Part shown: positions 53,990 to 64,000 of the stretch, in pieces
How positions within the stretch are numbered: position 1 is the stretch's first letter
Layout of the letters: the number at the start of each line of letters is the position of its first letter
Program-made: the position numbers and the translations under genes
The notes under the pieces: generated by a model
Database searches by the model: none
Told to the model about the DNA's origin: nothing
What the model saw: the letters and a program-made list of their open reading frames with translations, nothing else
From: Ephemerocybe angulata
Taxonomy: Eukaryota > Basidiomycota > Agaricomycetes > Agaricales > Psathyrellaceae
Reading direction: 5' to 3'
Assembly (NCBI GenBank): GCA_013368325.1
Contig: JAACJK010000227.1
Coordinates: forward strand, 124,001-188,000
Length of the DNA stretch: 64,000 bases

Positions 53990-54560
53990 CAACCAGGGCA
54001 AGCACGCTTAAACGCACTCAATCTCATTTAAGCGTGTTTAAACGAGAATTGACGTGTTCGCTTGGGGGAGCCAGATGAGCGGAATGGGTGTTTAAATTCT
54101 CGTTTAAGCGTGTGTATACAGTAAACGAGACTTGACGTGTTCGCTTGGAGAAGCCAGATGAGCCGAGTGGGTGTTTAAACGAAATAGAGTTGTTATTTAA
54201 ATCGTGGTAAGTGTAGCGTAGGATATTAGCCAGAAAAAAGAGTTTAAACGAATTTGTGCATGTCTCTAGAGTATAGTAAAAGTAGTTAATGCCAAATCAC
54301 CTTTATATCGGCAACTTCGTCTCCTGGAATTCCTTCACAGGGGTTGGTGTACGACTCTAGCCGAACCCAACGCGATTTCCCTCCAACTTCCAAGTCGGCT
54401 ACGCGACTACTGCGTGTATTCAGAATTCCTACATTAAATACTAGTCCCTTAGCCCCCTTGTAATCGAGTCTTCCACACCATTTGTGTCGTTTAAACGCGT
54501 TTAAACAACCCGTTTAAACGAGCTCGGTGTTCGAGACATGTGTGTTTAAAGAAATTCGAC
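53990..54560. repeat. TTTAAACG-rich palindromic repeats and a 57-bp direct repeat
   Basis: GTTTAAACG or a one-base variant (TTTAAGCG, TTTAAATTC) occurs at least ten times. A unit of about 57 bp beginning AAACGAGAATTGACGTGTTCG (54041 on) recurs near 54124 with few changes. No coding region. Confidence 0.6.
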
Positions 54561-54589
54561 TCAATGTCTACCTGAACACGCCAGATTTC

Positions 54590-55155
54590 ACCTCATCCGC
54601 TGGAAGCATTTCTGTTGCGATATCGTCATCCCCGCCAAGGACTCGCCGGATCAGGATACATATACGTTTCCCCCCTTTATTTTAGCCATTGGCTCATCCG
54701 TCACCATTAGCGCCCGCCCACCGAGACACACTCTCGCTGGCTTTACCCCGTTGCGGCATGGCCAAATTCGGCCAAGCTTCGCATAGGCGCGTGTTGCCCA
54801 TCCCCTGACTTATCCACGGCGCATGCCAGGGCATCCAGGTACGTTTCTCTTACTCTCCGGGAGCCGTCTGACACCCAGCCCAGGCTCAACTCCATCCCCT
54901 CCGCCGGAGTCATTTTTGTTGTGACTTCGTCGTCCTCAGCTCCACGAGCTCCTTTCGCCAGATCAAGTTACGTCGTCATTTCGTCCCTTTATTTTGCTTA
55001 TTGATTTAGACATCACAATTAGAGTTGTGACACGTTCGGGGGATTTAATTCCATTGCGACTACGTCTCATTTGGGCGAATTTCGCTTAAGCGCCCCGGGC
55101 GGTAAGTCAATCTTTCGTCATCCCGTCGATCATTTCTCACCAGCTATTCAGGTAG
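54590..55155. repeat. Degenerate duplication of about 290 bp
   Basis: The block starting near 54590 (CATCCGCTGGAAGCATTT ... TTTATTTTAGCC ... TTCGCATAGGCGC) is matched loosely and in order by the block starting near 54900 (CCTCCGCCGGAGTCATTT ... TTTATTTTGCTT ... TTCGCTTAAGCGC). Similarity is too low for a recent event. No gene is seen. Confidence 0.4.
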
Positions 55156-55510
55156 AGGTGCCTAATTTACTTCTCGCTTAAGAGGTACGTCGTATTTCTA
55201 TTGTGTTTTGAACCGTTTTCTGAATGTATTTCAGGATGCCGCGCGATAGTAGTCAGTAGATAGGTACCGTAGATTAGACTGCGTAGAGTAGACTTAAGGG
55301 TGAAGTCACTCCTGGCCCGGGCCCTACACTCACGACCAGGAAGGGGTGGGCTTGACAGCGCCAAGAGTCCCGCTGGCAAGGTACCGCCGGATGCGAAGCT
55401 AGGCGCTTACGGGACGCAAAGCACGCGTGTTTTCACGACGAAATCATTGCTCTAACCCCGGAGTTAATTCCGGTGTGGTAAGTCGAGGACGCCTGATCGA
55501 CTGGGGAAAA

Positions 55511-56068
55511 AGTTCGCGGGTCGGGAGTCGCGGGTTGCGGGTCGTGGGTCATGGGTCACCAGTGCCATAGGGCTAGGGTTTCCTCACCCCCTGGATTCGG
55601 TCGCCGTCGCAGCGTCGTCGCTACTCCTGCCCAATGCGCCAAAATGAACCTCCCCAAGGTGCTGCTCCCAGTTGCTATGACAGGACCTTGCTCGATTTAA
55701 AGCCTAGGTGTGACGGCTTGTATCAAGCTTTCTCCGAAACTGTGGGCAGACCTTCAGGGGACAATGTCAATAGCCTCAGAGTTTGTGATTGTATTCATGT
55801 TGTGTTGACAGTGGTAGGGTATGAACAGGCAAGGAGGTGCTATACACGATGGAATGCTTATCGGAAGTCCCAGATGGAGGGTTATATCCTAAAATGAGCT
55901 TTGATTCCAGCCATTTAGATGTGCTTTGACTACTAGATGGAATATGGATGGATTTCAGACAAAGCACAACAGCAACGATGACGAGCAAAGCATGGAAGCA
56001 AACATCTATACTAGGCTACTTGACCCATGACGCTTTGCCCATGACCCGCGACCCGCGACCGGTGAACA
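55511..56068. mobile_element. Probable MITE with GGGTCGCGGGTC-type inverted ends
   Basis: The left end (55516-55557) repeats GCGGGTC/GTGGGTCATGGGTCA. The right end (56021-56068) is its reverse complement (TGACCCATGACG ... GACCCGCGACCCGCGACC). The centre has no clear gene. Target duplication not determined. Confidence 0.55.
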
Positions 56069-56399
56069 TAAGCACCAGCCGACTGGGCATTCTGGGTAAG
56101 TCTAATCTGCCTTTCGTTCGTTCTAATTACTACTTCGGGCTAGCATTACCGCAGAGGACTGTGCGGGGATCTCGGGGCCGGCTGCCTGCGCCATCCATCC
56201 GTAAATTGTCGGTGCCAATCCGTAAGTTCAACAACAGTAGCACGTATGTACGGGATATATATTTAATGGAGTTCAGACGAGCTCTCGGCTTTCCTGGCAA
56301 AGACGGAAGCTTCATGTCACCTAATAGACTTGCTTTTAATTTAGAAATAATTAATATACTGGCATGACGACGTTCTGAGGAAAGGAAGTTACCGAGAAC

Positions 56400-57340
56400 C
56401 GAAGTTCACGGAATAGATTTTGGGCGCTTAATTTGCCAGAACTTGGCGTACAATTCTTATGATACGATATGGGGTATTGTAATGTTAATTAAAGGTCAGA
56501 CCAAATGCCCTAAATACCACAATGACCTCTGTTGACCCCAAATGATAGTCAATGGCCAAGAATCAGCATAGAGTTTAGAATGGCTGAAGTTCGTTGGCTC
56601 GGAGGTCGGCCAACTAGAACACGCACACCTCCGACCTCATGATGCACACAGCGTGGCCTGAGGCAATTTGGAGACTACGTGAGGTAACGCCAGGTACCCT
56701 TGGAATAAGTATGGGAATGCCAAGTCCAACACCCAAAAATAGAGAAGTGTGTGCCGGCGTATGTCCACGAATGGAGTTTCGATGCGATTTCTCAACCCAT
56801 CTCAGCAGTGACGACACGCCGGGAGAATGTTCAGAGTATGTGATATGATAGATTAACTTTTGTGATGTAATCTGGGCTAGAAACGATCGGAATAAGCATG
56901 GGAAGGGCCAAGTCTAGCACCCAAAAATAGAGAAGTGTGCTTTGACATATGCCCGGCGAATAGAGTTTTGAAGGGATTGTCTCTACGTACCTCGGCCGTG
57001 ACGACACGACAGACTGAGGAAGTTCAAAATGAAGGTAATAATAGCTTCAATTAGATGGTATAATTTGTGATAGAAATGATGACGCACTGAAGTTGCATGT
57101 CATCAATAGTTGCTTAAATCGAGATTTAAGCGCCCTAGCATCGGAATGTCGATTTTTGCATTTGCAGGCAGAGTGGATGATTCTATCATCATCTCAAGTG
57201 TATTTTTGTATTTGAATAAGTGTAGTACTGGCTAACAGAGTCTAGAGTCCCCAGGCTGCCACCCATCTCTCGTACCCACCCAATGATTCCCCTGTCAATC
57301 CCCTCCCCATCGCACCACTCGCACGCCAGATGAATCCTTC
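56400..57340. repeat. Non-coding; about 190-bp tandem duplication at 56699-57040
   Basis: The unit beginning GGAATAAGTATGGGAATGCC, with CACCCAAAAATAGAGAAGTG inside, occurs at 56701 and again at 56890 with about 80 percent identity by eye. Otherwise AT-rich and without a recognised gene. Confidence 0.6.
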
Positions 57341-57341
57341 A

Positions 57342-57554
57342 AACGTGTAAACACAGATAGACTTGGCGCTCTCACACTACTCGGTAGCGCTGACTATGAC
57401 AGCTGTCACAAGCAAAATGTACTGGCCCAGAGCGAAATGTGGAATTGCGTTCGGTGGACGCACGGCATGGGGTGGGTATGGAGATACTCACAACGCAAGC
57501 CGTAACGATTCTAGACTTTCCGGACCCCTTGAGTACACCGGGGATAGCGCTAGA
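57342..57554 (-). other. Possible host gene fragment interrupted by copia copy 2 (left part)
   Basis: On the minus strand an open stretch reads SSAIPGVLKGSGKSRIVTAC, then a GTGAGT donor-like site. With the copia and one CTAGA copy removed it continues from SLECQSQAMLYNMV encoded at 63535-63600. No family is recognised and no complete gene can be drawn. Confidence 0.3.
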
Positions 57555-57957
57555 TGTTGAAGTACAATGCACATGTCTCCACGGCTCGCCCATTGTTCTC
57601 TTCATCTTCACACGGGCGCTGCCTCTTTCAAACTTTTCTATTGTTCTAATGCTTCTTTGTTCTATATATATCCACGATCACATTGTTCATTCATTCCATC
57701 GTTTCACATATATCACACAGCATTGTTCTCACTTCTATTGTTCCATATTCGTACGTACTTTATTGTTCTCCCGATATGGATCGTCTATTGTTCCACACAG
57801 TATATAGTCTACACTGCAAGTGGGTAGTTCCCTTATCGAACTATCTCCCACTTGCAGGTGCGTCATGCTGTATTTCTCTTTATCTAACTTAACTAATATA
57901 TCGAACTATCTCCCACTTGCAGTGGCTTCAACGACTTATAAACTTAGCAGTTTATCA
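57555..57957 (+). repeat. Copia copy 2, 5' LTR
   Basis: 403 bp, starts TGTTGAAGTACAATG and ends CAGTTTATCA. It appears identical to 63128-63530. Confidence 0.93.
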
Positions 57958-57974
57958 AGTTATGAGCCCCGGGC
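57958..57974 (+). promoter_or_regulatory. Copia copy 2 primer-binding site, initiator tRNA-Met type
   Basis: AGTTATGAGCCCCGGG directly after the LTR, as in copy 1; complementary to the anticodon arm of initiator tRNA-Met. Confidence 0.6.
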
Positions 57975-58277
57975 TCCTCTGATACACGACACCACACGTT
58001 ATCAGACACCGCGTTCTATACGCTATCACTGCCCACTCGTCACTCTTCACTCGGTCACACCTCGCTCCATCACAGCTTCGTGTCGTTCATCGACGCCTTG
58101 CTCTAGCTCCACATCACACGCCCAGCCGCGTGTTTGATCTCGCTTCCGCTATCTTGGTACTTCTTGACGGATTCTTCCGTCCGGAATCCTTTTAGCATTC
58201 CCTCACTTCTGCGGTGATTCTCGCCCAGAAGTTCCCCTTCTTCCCTCTCCCTCACCCATCGTCAATCGATCTCCACC

Positions 58278-61200
58278 ATGTCCTCGTCCGAAACCTCCAC
58301 CTCGCTCGTTCCCCTCAATGTCTACACCGTCCAGGAATGGAAGCGTGTATGCATCAACAAGGCGCTTGAGTACGATGCCTACGACATCCTCATGGGCATC
58401 GAGACAGAACCATCCACCTCGGACGTTCGCACGATCCAGAGCTTCCGTGGTCGCCGCTCGAAGCTTGTTGGTTACATTCGCTCTACCCTCGACGCCTCTC
58501 AGACTGAGACCCTCCTCACCGATGTCGCCATCCTTGATCTCCCTGGCACCTGGACCACACTCCTCGGCCAGTACGAGGCCAAGAACTCCAGCTCCCGCAT
58601 CACCATCCTCCAAGAGCTCATCTCTCTTCGCATGAAGTCATCTGGCTTTGAGGACGAGTCTTACCAAGACTTTGGTTCGCGGGCTGTCGCCCTTGGTGCA
58701 CGCCTCACTTCACTACTTCCCCCTGCTCCATACATGATGAAGGGAAAGTCCAAGGAAGTGGAGGTGAAGGTTGGTGACGCTGTAGAGAAACGAACGGTGT
58801 ACAGCGAGCTACCAGACTGGTATGCAGGCTACACTGCGGCACACCTCGCTCGCGACATCTCCGCAGCCATGATCGTCATCGGGCTCGGAAAGGACGATGA
58901 ACTCCTTCGCCACACGCTCAACCACATCTCCACCACCGACGGTGAAACCGACCCCTCTGAGATCCTCGAGCACCTTCGCAAAGCCGACTCCCTTGCTCGC
59001 AACACCTCCCTCGCTGCTGGTACCTCCTCTGCTGCTCTTCAAGCTTCGTCCAAGCCCAAGAAGACCTACAAGTGCAAGTACCATCGCTCCAACTCGCACA
59101 CCAACGAGGAGTGTCGCTTCCAGAACGGAAAGGCTCAGGTTGCTGAAGTCGCTCCCCAGTCTCCGGCCACGCCGCAGGAGAGGGCCCTCATGGCACAGGT
59201 CACTCACATCGCAAGTCCTCTCACCCGTCAGACTCCCTCTACACCCACTGACTCATCATGGAACACAGACTCAGGAGCTTCCTCACATATGACGCCCCAT
59301 CGCGAGTGGATCCGTAACATGGTCAGGGTGAAAGTCCCCATCAAGCTCGCTAATCACGAGATTGTATGGGCAACCGGGATGGGTACTGTGTACTTCACAC
59401 CGAGGATCAATGGGCGGACTGGGCAGACTGTCGTGTTTGAGAATGTACTATATGTCCCTGATTTGCAATCCAACCTCTTCTCCCTTCTATACGTTGTTCG
59501 TCACTGCGGAGTCCGAATCATCATTGAAGACTCCACGTTAGAGTTCTTCAAGAAAGGTCAGCTAATCCTAGCAGCTACCATTCGCGGAACGACTGGCACT
59601 CTCGACGGAACCACGCTGGTAAACACACAATCAGCAGCGTTCTTTACGACGAAGGTAGACAAGGAGCTGCTCCACCAGCGACTTGGCCACATAGGCAAGG
59701 ATCGCCTAGACACACTTCTTCGACAGGAGCTAGGCACAGGGATACTCGTCAAGGACGGTACTACAATGAAGGACTTCTGAAATGACTGCATCGCAGGGAA
59801 GCAGCACCGAGACCCCTTTCCTTCTCTCTCTCAGCATCGCGCCAACGGACTCCTCGATCGCATCCACTCCGACGTCCACGGACCACTACCACGAACACCA
59901 TCTGGTTTCGAGTACTGGGTCACCTTCATCACGACTATTCCCGCTTCAAACGAGTGTACGCTCTAAAGCGCAAGTCAGAGGTGTTCCAGAAGTTCCAGGA
60001 GTTTGTCGCCGAGTGCGAACGAGTACACGGGTTAAAGGTCAAGGAGCTTCGAGATGATAAAGGGGGTGAATATATTGGGAATGACTTCGCAAAATGGTGC
60101 ACAGATCGCGGCATCACACGCCAACACACAGTCAAGGCGACACCCCAGCAGAACGGTGTGGCTGAACGCCTCAACCGCACTCTTGCTGAAGGTGTCATTG
60201 CCATGCTTAACCAAGCAAAGCTCCCTGCATCCTTCTGGGCACAGGCTGTGTTGTATCACACCGACGTTTTGAATGCCACACCCTCATCAGCACTCTCCAA
60301 AACCACATCCTACGAGGTCTGGCACAAGCAGAAACCTGACTTGTCCGTCTATCGAGTCTTCGGCTGCCGAGCTTTCGTTAACATTGCTCGGAAGGATTGC
60401 AAGAACCTTCAATCTCACACGGAGCCTTGCATCTTCATTGGTTTTGAAACAGGCTACAAAGGATGGAGGTGCTACAATCCTATCACGAAGAAGGCACACA
60501 TCTCACGCGACATCATCTTCGATGAGAACACGTTCCCCGGTCTCTCGACCACTACGCCGGCACCGGCACACACACCCATTGGCCTTGGGGATATCTGGCC
60601 TGACCTCGAGGATGAGGACGACGACACACCGCCTCCTGCACCTCCTGCACCTCCTGCACCTCTCGCACCTCCTGCACCTCTCGCACCTCCTGCACCTCCT
60701 GCACCTCCTGCACCTCCTGCACCTCCTGCACCTCCTGCACCTCCTGCACCTCCTGCACCTCCTGCACCTCCACGAGCACCTCCATCAGACGAGGACTCAT
60801 CTGACGAGGACGACGAGGACGACGAGGATGATGAGGATGATGAGGATGACGAGGATGACGAGGATGATGAGGACGATGATGACGAGGACAACAGCAGCGC
60901 CCAACAGGCGCCACCACATACACCTTCCCAAACCATGGACCTGAAAGCTCTCGGCAAGCAAACAGCGTCTCGACCACAGTTCCACCCGACTTCACCTACC
61001 TCGCCTACACCTAAAGCTGAGCCACAAAAGTCTACTCCTCCTACATCGCCTGAACGTCCTATCCCTGCTCCCACGTTTCCTGCTCCTCCTCCTTCTGCAC
61101 CTGCTCCTGTCCCTCGGAAACCCATTACCCAGCCAATGGTGGCACAAGGCTCGCGCCCTGTCCGCCAGAAAGCAGTCCCTGATTACTTCAAACTAACTGG

Positions 61201-63099
61201 GGGTACGAGGCGAACGACCAAACCAGTTGCACGACGTCAAGGGGGTGAACCGCCACCGGATCAAGGGGGTGACAAGGATGATGAAAATCCGTTTAATCCG
61301 CCACCTCTCACAGCGCAGGACTTCGAAGACGAAGACAACGGGGACAACGACGTCGTCGACCTTGAAAGACCTCTATTCGCCACTCCTATCATGCAAGCCC
61401 TCATGGACGTCTATGACATAGGAGAATACATCCCCGCTGATGAAGCTGTGGAAATGGTTCTCATGATGGCCACTGACAAGATGGAACATGCTTTCGGAGC
61501 TGCTACACGGCCAGAAGATTCCCCACGCAGCTGGAAAGAAGCCATGTCTCGACCAGACCATGAGTTCTGGGCTGCTGCATGTCAAACAGAGATGGATGCA
61601 CTCATCGCCAATGGCACTTGGGAAATCGTCAGGCTACCAGACGACAGGAAGGCAATCGGTTCTCGATGGGTATTCCTTATCAAGCGCAAGTCCGATGGCA
61701 CCATCGACCGCTACAAGGCACGCCCCGTCGCTAAAGGCTACTCCCAACAACCTGGTGTCGACTATGACCAAATCTTCTCTCCTACCGCTCGTCTCACTGC
61801 CCTTCGTACCGCTCTCGCTAAAGCAGCCATGAACGGGGAATACATCGAGTCCATCGATATCTCCAACGCATACCTCAATGGCGAAATCGAAGACAAGTAC
61901 GAGGTCTACATGACTCAACCTGAGGGTTTTGAGATCAGAGGCCCCAACGGAGCGAAATGGGTCTGCCGCCTCAAGAAGGGTATCGATGGCCTGAAACAGA
62001 GCGGACGACTGTGGTATCAGAAGCTAGCAGCGGAACTCGAACGATTGGGATTCACCCAGATCAAAACAGATCCCAGCTTCTATGTATGGGAAGCCGATGG
62101 TATCCGAATCACTCTACCAGTATTCGTCGATGACATCACCATCATCTCCAAGAGTCAGGACAAGGTCAAATGGCTCAAGGAATCACTCGCCAAGGTCTTC
62201 ACTCTCAAGGACCTTGGCCCAACCACCTACCTCCTCGGTATCAAGGTCGATTACGATCGTGAAAACCGCACGCTCCACCTCTCCCAACGCCAGTACATCC
62301 TCGATATCCTTAAACGATTCCGCATGGAAAACTGCACACCAGTCGCAACTCCTATGGATCCAGGCAGCGGCACTAGTCTTGCCAAGTACATCTCTCCAAG
62401 CAGGAGCAACGTGAGATGAAGACTGTCCCATACATAAACGCAGTCGGAGCTCTCATGTACCTTGCCATCGGAACTCGCCCAGACATCGCCTACTCTGTCG
62501 CCAAGCTCGCCCAGTTCAACTCGAACCCTGGTCCAACCCATTGGAAGGCCGTCAAGCATCTGTTTCGCTATCTGAAGGGAACGATGGACTTACGACTCAC
62601 CTATCGCAATGAAGGCGAGTCTCTGTCTTCAGAACTCTTCCAGGCATATACCGATGCGGATCATGCTGGATGCCTTGACACTCGTCGATCCACCTCTGGA
62701 TTCCTTATCAAGATGGGCACAGGCGCTGTTAGCTGGTCTGCCAAGAAACAGGCAACCGTCGCGGACTCTTCGACAGAGGCCGAATACGTTGCTGCCTCCT
62801 CGGCAGGACGCGAAGTCATTTGGATGCGGTCATTCCTTCGGGAACTTGGGACTACAGTCACAGGTCCTTCACGACTGATGGTCGATAACCAATCTGCTCT
62901 CAAGGTGCTTCGAAACCCCGAACACCACAGCAGGATGAAACACATCGACATCAAGATGCATTGGATACGAGAGGTCATTAAGCGCGGCGAAATTGAGGTC
63001 CACTTCCTTCCTACCAATGACATGATCGCCGACATCTTCACCAAACCACTCCCCAAACCCGCTGTACAGCGTCACTGTCTCGCTCTTGGTCTTGAGTAA
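58278..63099 (+). pseudogene. Copia copy 2 Gag-Pol polyprotein, broken
   Basis: Gag, knuckle and protease are in one frame from 58278 (MSSSETSTSLVPLNVYTVQE; knuckle CKYHRSNSHTNEEC; protease DSGASSHMTP) to a TGA at 59778-59780, where copy 1 has TGC. One base is missing at 59928-59932 in the integrase, after EYWVTFI. The next frame carries the rest of integrase (LRDDKGGEY, PQQNGVAERLN), a Pro/Ala/Leu tract longer than in copy 1, an Asp/Glu tract, and RT with FVDDITI. One base is missing at 62392-62399. RNase H (TDADHAGC, ADSSTEAEY) completes it to 63099. RT also has two unusual residues compared with copy 1: Pro for Leu in RYKAR-x-VAKGYSQ, and Asp for Tyr in KKGI-x-GLKQS. Confidence 0.92.
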
Positions 63100-63118
63100 T
63101 CTTCCGTGACATTGCATT

Positions 63119-63127
63119 GAGGGGGTA
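63119..63127 (+). promoter_or_regulatory. Copia copy 2 polypurine tract
   Basis: GAGGGGGTA immediately before the 3' LTR. Confidence 0.7.
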
Positions 63128-63530
63128 TGTTGAAGTACAATGCACATGTCTCCACGGCTCGCCCATTGTTCTCTTCATCTTCACACGGGCGCTGCCTCTT
63201 TCAAACTTTTCTATTGTTCTAATGCTTCTTTGTTCTATATATATCCACGATCACATTGTTCATTCATTCCATCGTTTCACATATATCACACAGCATTGTT
63301 CTCACTTCTATTGTTCCATATTCGTACGTACTTTATTGTTCTCCCGATATGGATCGTCTATTGTTCCACACAGTATATAGTCTACACTGCAAGTGGGTAG
63401 TTCCCTTATCGAACTATCTCCCACTTGCAGGTGCGTCATGCTGTATTTCTCTTTATCTAACTTAACTAATATATCGAACTATCTCCCACTTGCAGTGGCT
63501 TCAACGACTTATAAACTTAGCAGTTTATCA
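63128..63530 (+). repeat. Copia copy 2, 3' LTR
   Basis: 403 bp, followed by the target duplication CTAGA at 63531-63535. Confidence 0.93.
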
Positions 63531-64000
63531 CTAGAAACCATGTTGTAAAGCATAGCCTGGGATTGACATTCAAGAGATCCGTTATTTGAGTTGGAATAGG
63601 CTATTGAAAGAAGGCGTGCGCCGAATTACAATCTGCGAGGGACCAGACGGGTCGACGCCTTTCGTGTTCAGAATGAGGGCTCCAGAATATCCAAAGTCAG
63701 TATGTCTAGGAAAGTTACCGAAGTAGAGCTCTCAATGATCACCCAGATTCTGAATCTGTGATTCAAGTGTCCCGTTCATACCCACGTCTCCTCCTCCCGT
63801 TCGCCATAAATAACTAACCTAGATGTTCGTCTCGCCCGCCCATCTATTCTTGGAAATGTCCATCAGTGATGTAAACGCTGTCATATTACGGACCATTACC
63901 ATTTCACCAAGTCCATGAGGGAAATTGAAGGGAGAGCGAATCAACGCGAAGGGGTACGCACGTAAAGCACCCAGAACAACGCACACCCCGGGGTTGGGGT
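63531..64000 (-). other. Possible host gene fragment interrupted by copia copy 2 (right part)
   Basis: On the minus strand a stretch near 63580-63720 is open and protein-like (LYFGNFPRHTDFGYSGALIL, then DPSGPSQIVIRRTPSF); another frame (63535-63620) runs toward the copia junction. The two may be joined by an intron. No domain is recognised; the window ends before a start can be found. Confidence 0.3.

Larger units (their letters stand above)
57555..63530 (+). mobile_element. Ty1/copia LTR retrotransposon, copy 2 (young)
   Basis: 5976 bp with LTRs of 403 bp that read identical by eye, TG..CA ends, and the 5-bp duplication CTAGA (57550-57554 and 63531-63535). It is the same family as the element at 8421-18000. 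The different target duplications show two independent insertions. It carries one private stop and two one-base deletions shared with copy 1. Confidence 0.93.

Noticed and set aside
53990..54560. Telomere-like repeat
   Set aside because: The repeats contain TTTAAAC palindromes, not TTAGGG-type units, and are interspersed.
55634..56367. Two plus-strand frames of 87 and 139 codons
   Set aside because: They overlap the ends of a MITE-like element and show no domain or intron structure.

Overview
The window looks like nuclear DNA of an agaricomycete (mushroom-forming) basidiomycete. Real genes have many short introns of about 50-70 nt with GT..AG ends. The mobile elements belong to families typical of these fungi: a KDZ transposase with a CxC2-type cysteine cluster, Ty1/copia, Ty3/gypsy, an endonuclease-type LINE, and a DDE_3 Tc1/mariner. 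No species is named because nothing here identifies one. I found no tRNA, rRNA or CRISPR array.

Layout. 1-4.9 kb holds host-type genes on the minus strand: a ferritin-like secreted protein, a CFEM GPI-anchored protein, and a partial duplicate of the CFEM gene. 5.1-8.3 kb holds transposon-associated genes of unknown function, including a basic protein with a GRPKLY start and a Val/Ala/Pro-rich protein. 8.3-21.7 kb is a KDZ transposase gene split by a copia element (8421-18000, TSD CGACG). The 5' LTR of that copia is itself split by a 3.64 kb Tc1/mariner-type element (8758-12396, TSD TA) carrying an antisense AT-hook gene. 21.77-23.05 kb is a non-coding array of TGATNNATCA palindromes. 23.17-43.75 kb is a LINE whose ORF2 is split by a 14.9 kb Ty3/gypsy element (25277-40214, LTRs 1387 bp, TSD GCGG).

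The gypsy element is the most unusual object here. Gag, protease and RT-integrase lie in three successive -1 frames, with a canonical slippery heptamer in each overlap (GGGTTTT and AAATTTT). Between pol and the 3' LTR it carries about 4.7 kb of extra DNA flanked by two copies of the polypurine tract. This DNA encodes two antisense, multi-exon genes. One is fully open (441 aa, 5 exons). The other has a zinc-cluster-like Cys6 motif and is broken by a 23-bp duplication. The LINE is also odd: its RNase H lies between the endonuclease and the RT.

43.75-49.9 kb holds a transposon-type gene truncated by the LINE, MITE-like inverted repeats, two TE-neighbourhood genes, and a small secreted Cys-containing protein. 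50.06-57.3 kb is mostly non-coding repeats (a TA-flanked MITE, a 5'-truncated second LINE copy, an 814-bp inverted-repeat element, TTTAAACG-rich repeats). 57555-63530 is a second, younger copia copy with apparently identical LTRs and a different TSD (CTAGA). Both copia copies share two single-base deletions in pol.

Almost every element is defective through stops (mostly explainable as CGA to TGA or CAG to TAG), single-base deletions or short duplications. The window is best read as a stack of nested insertions between a few host genes.
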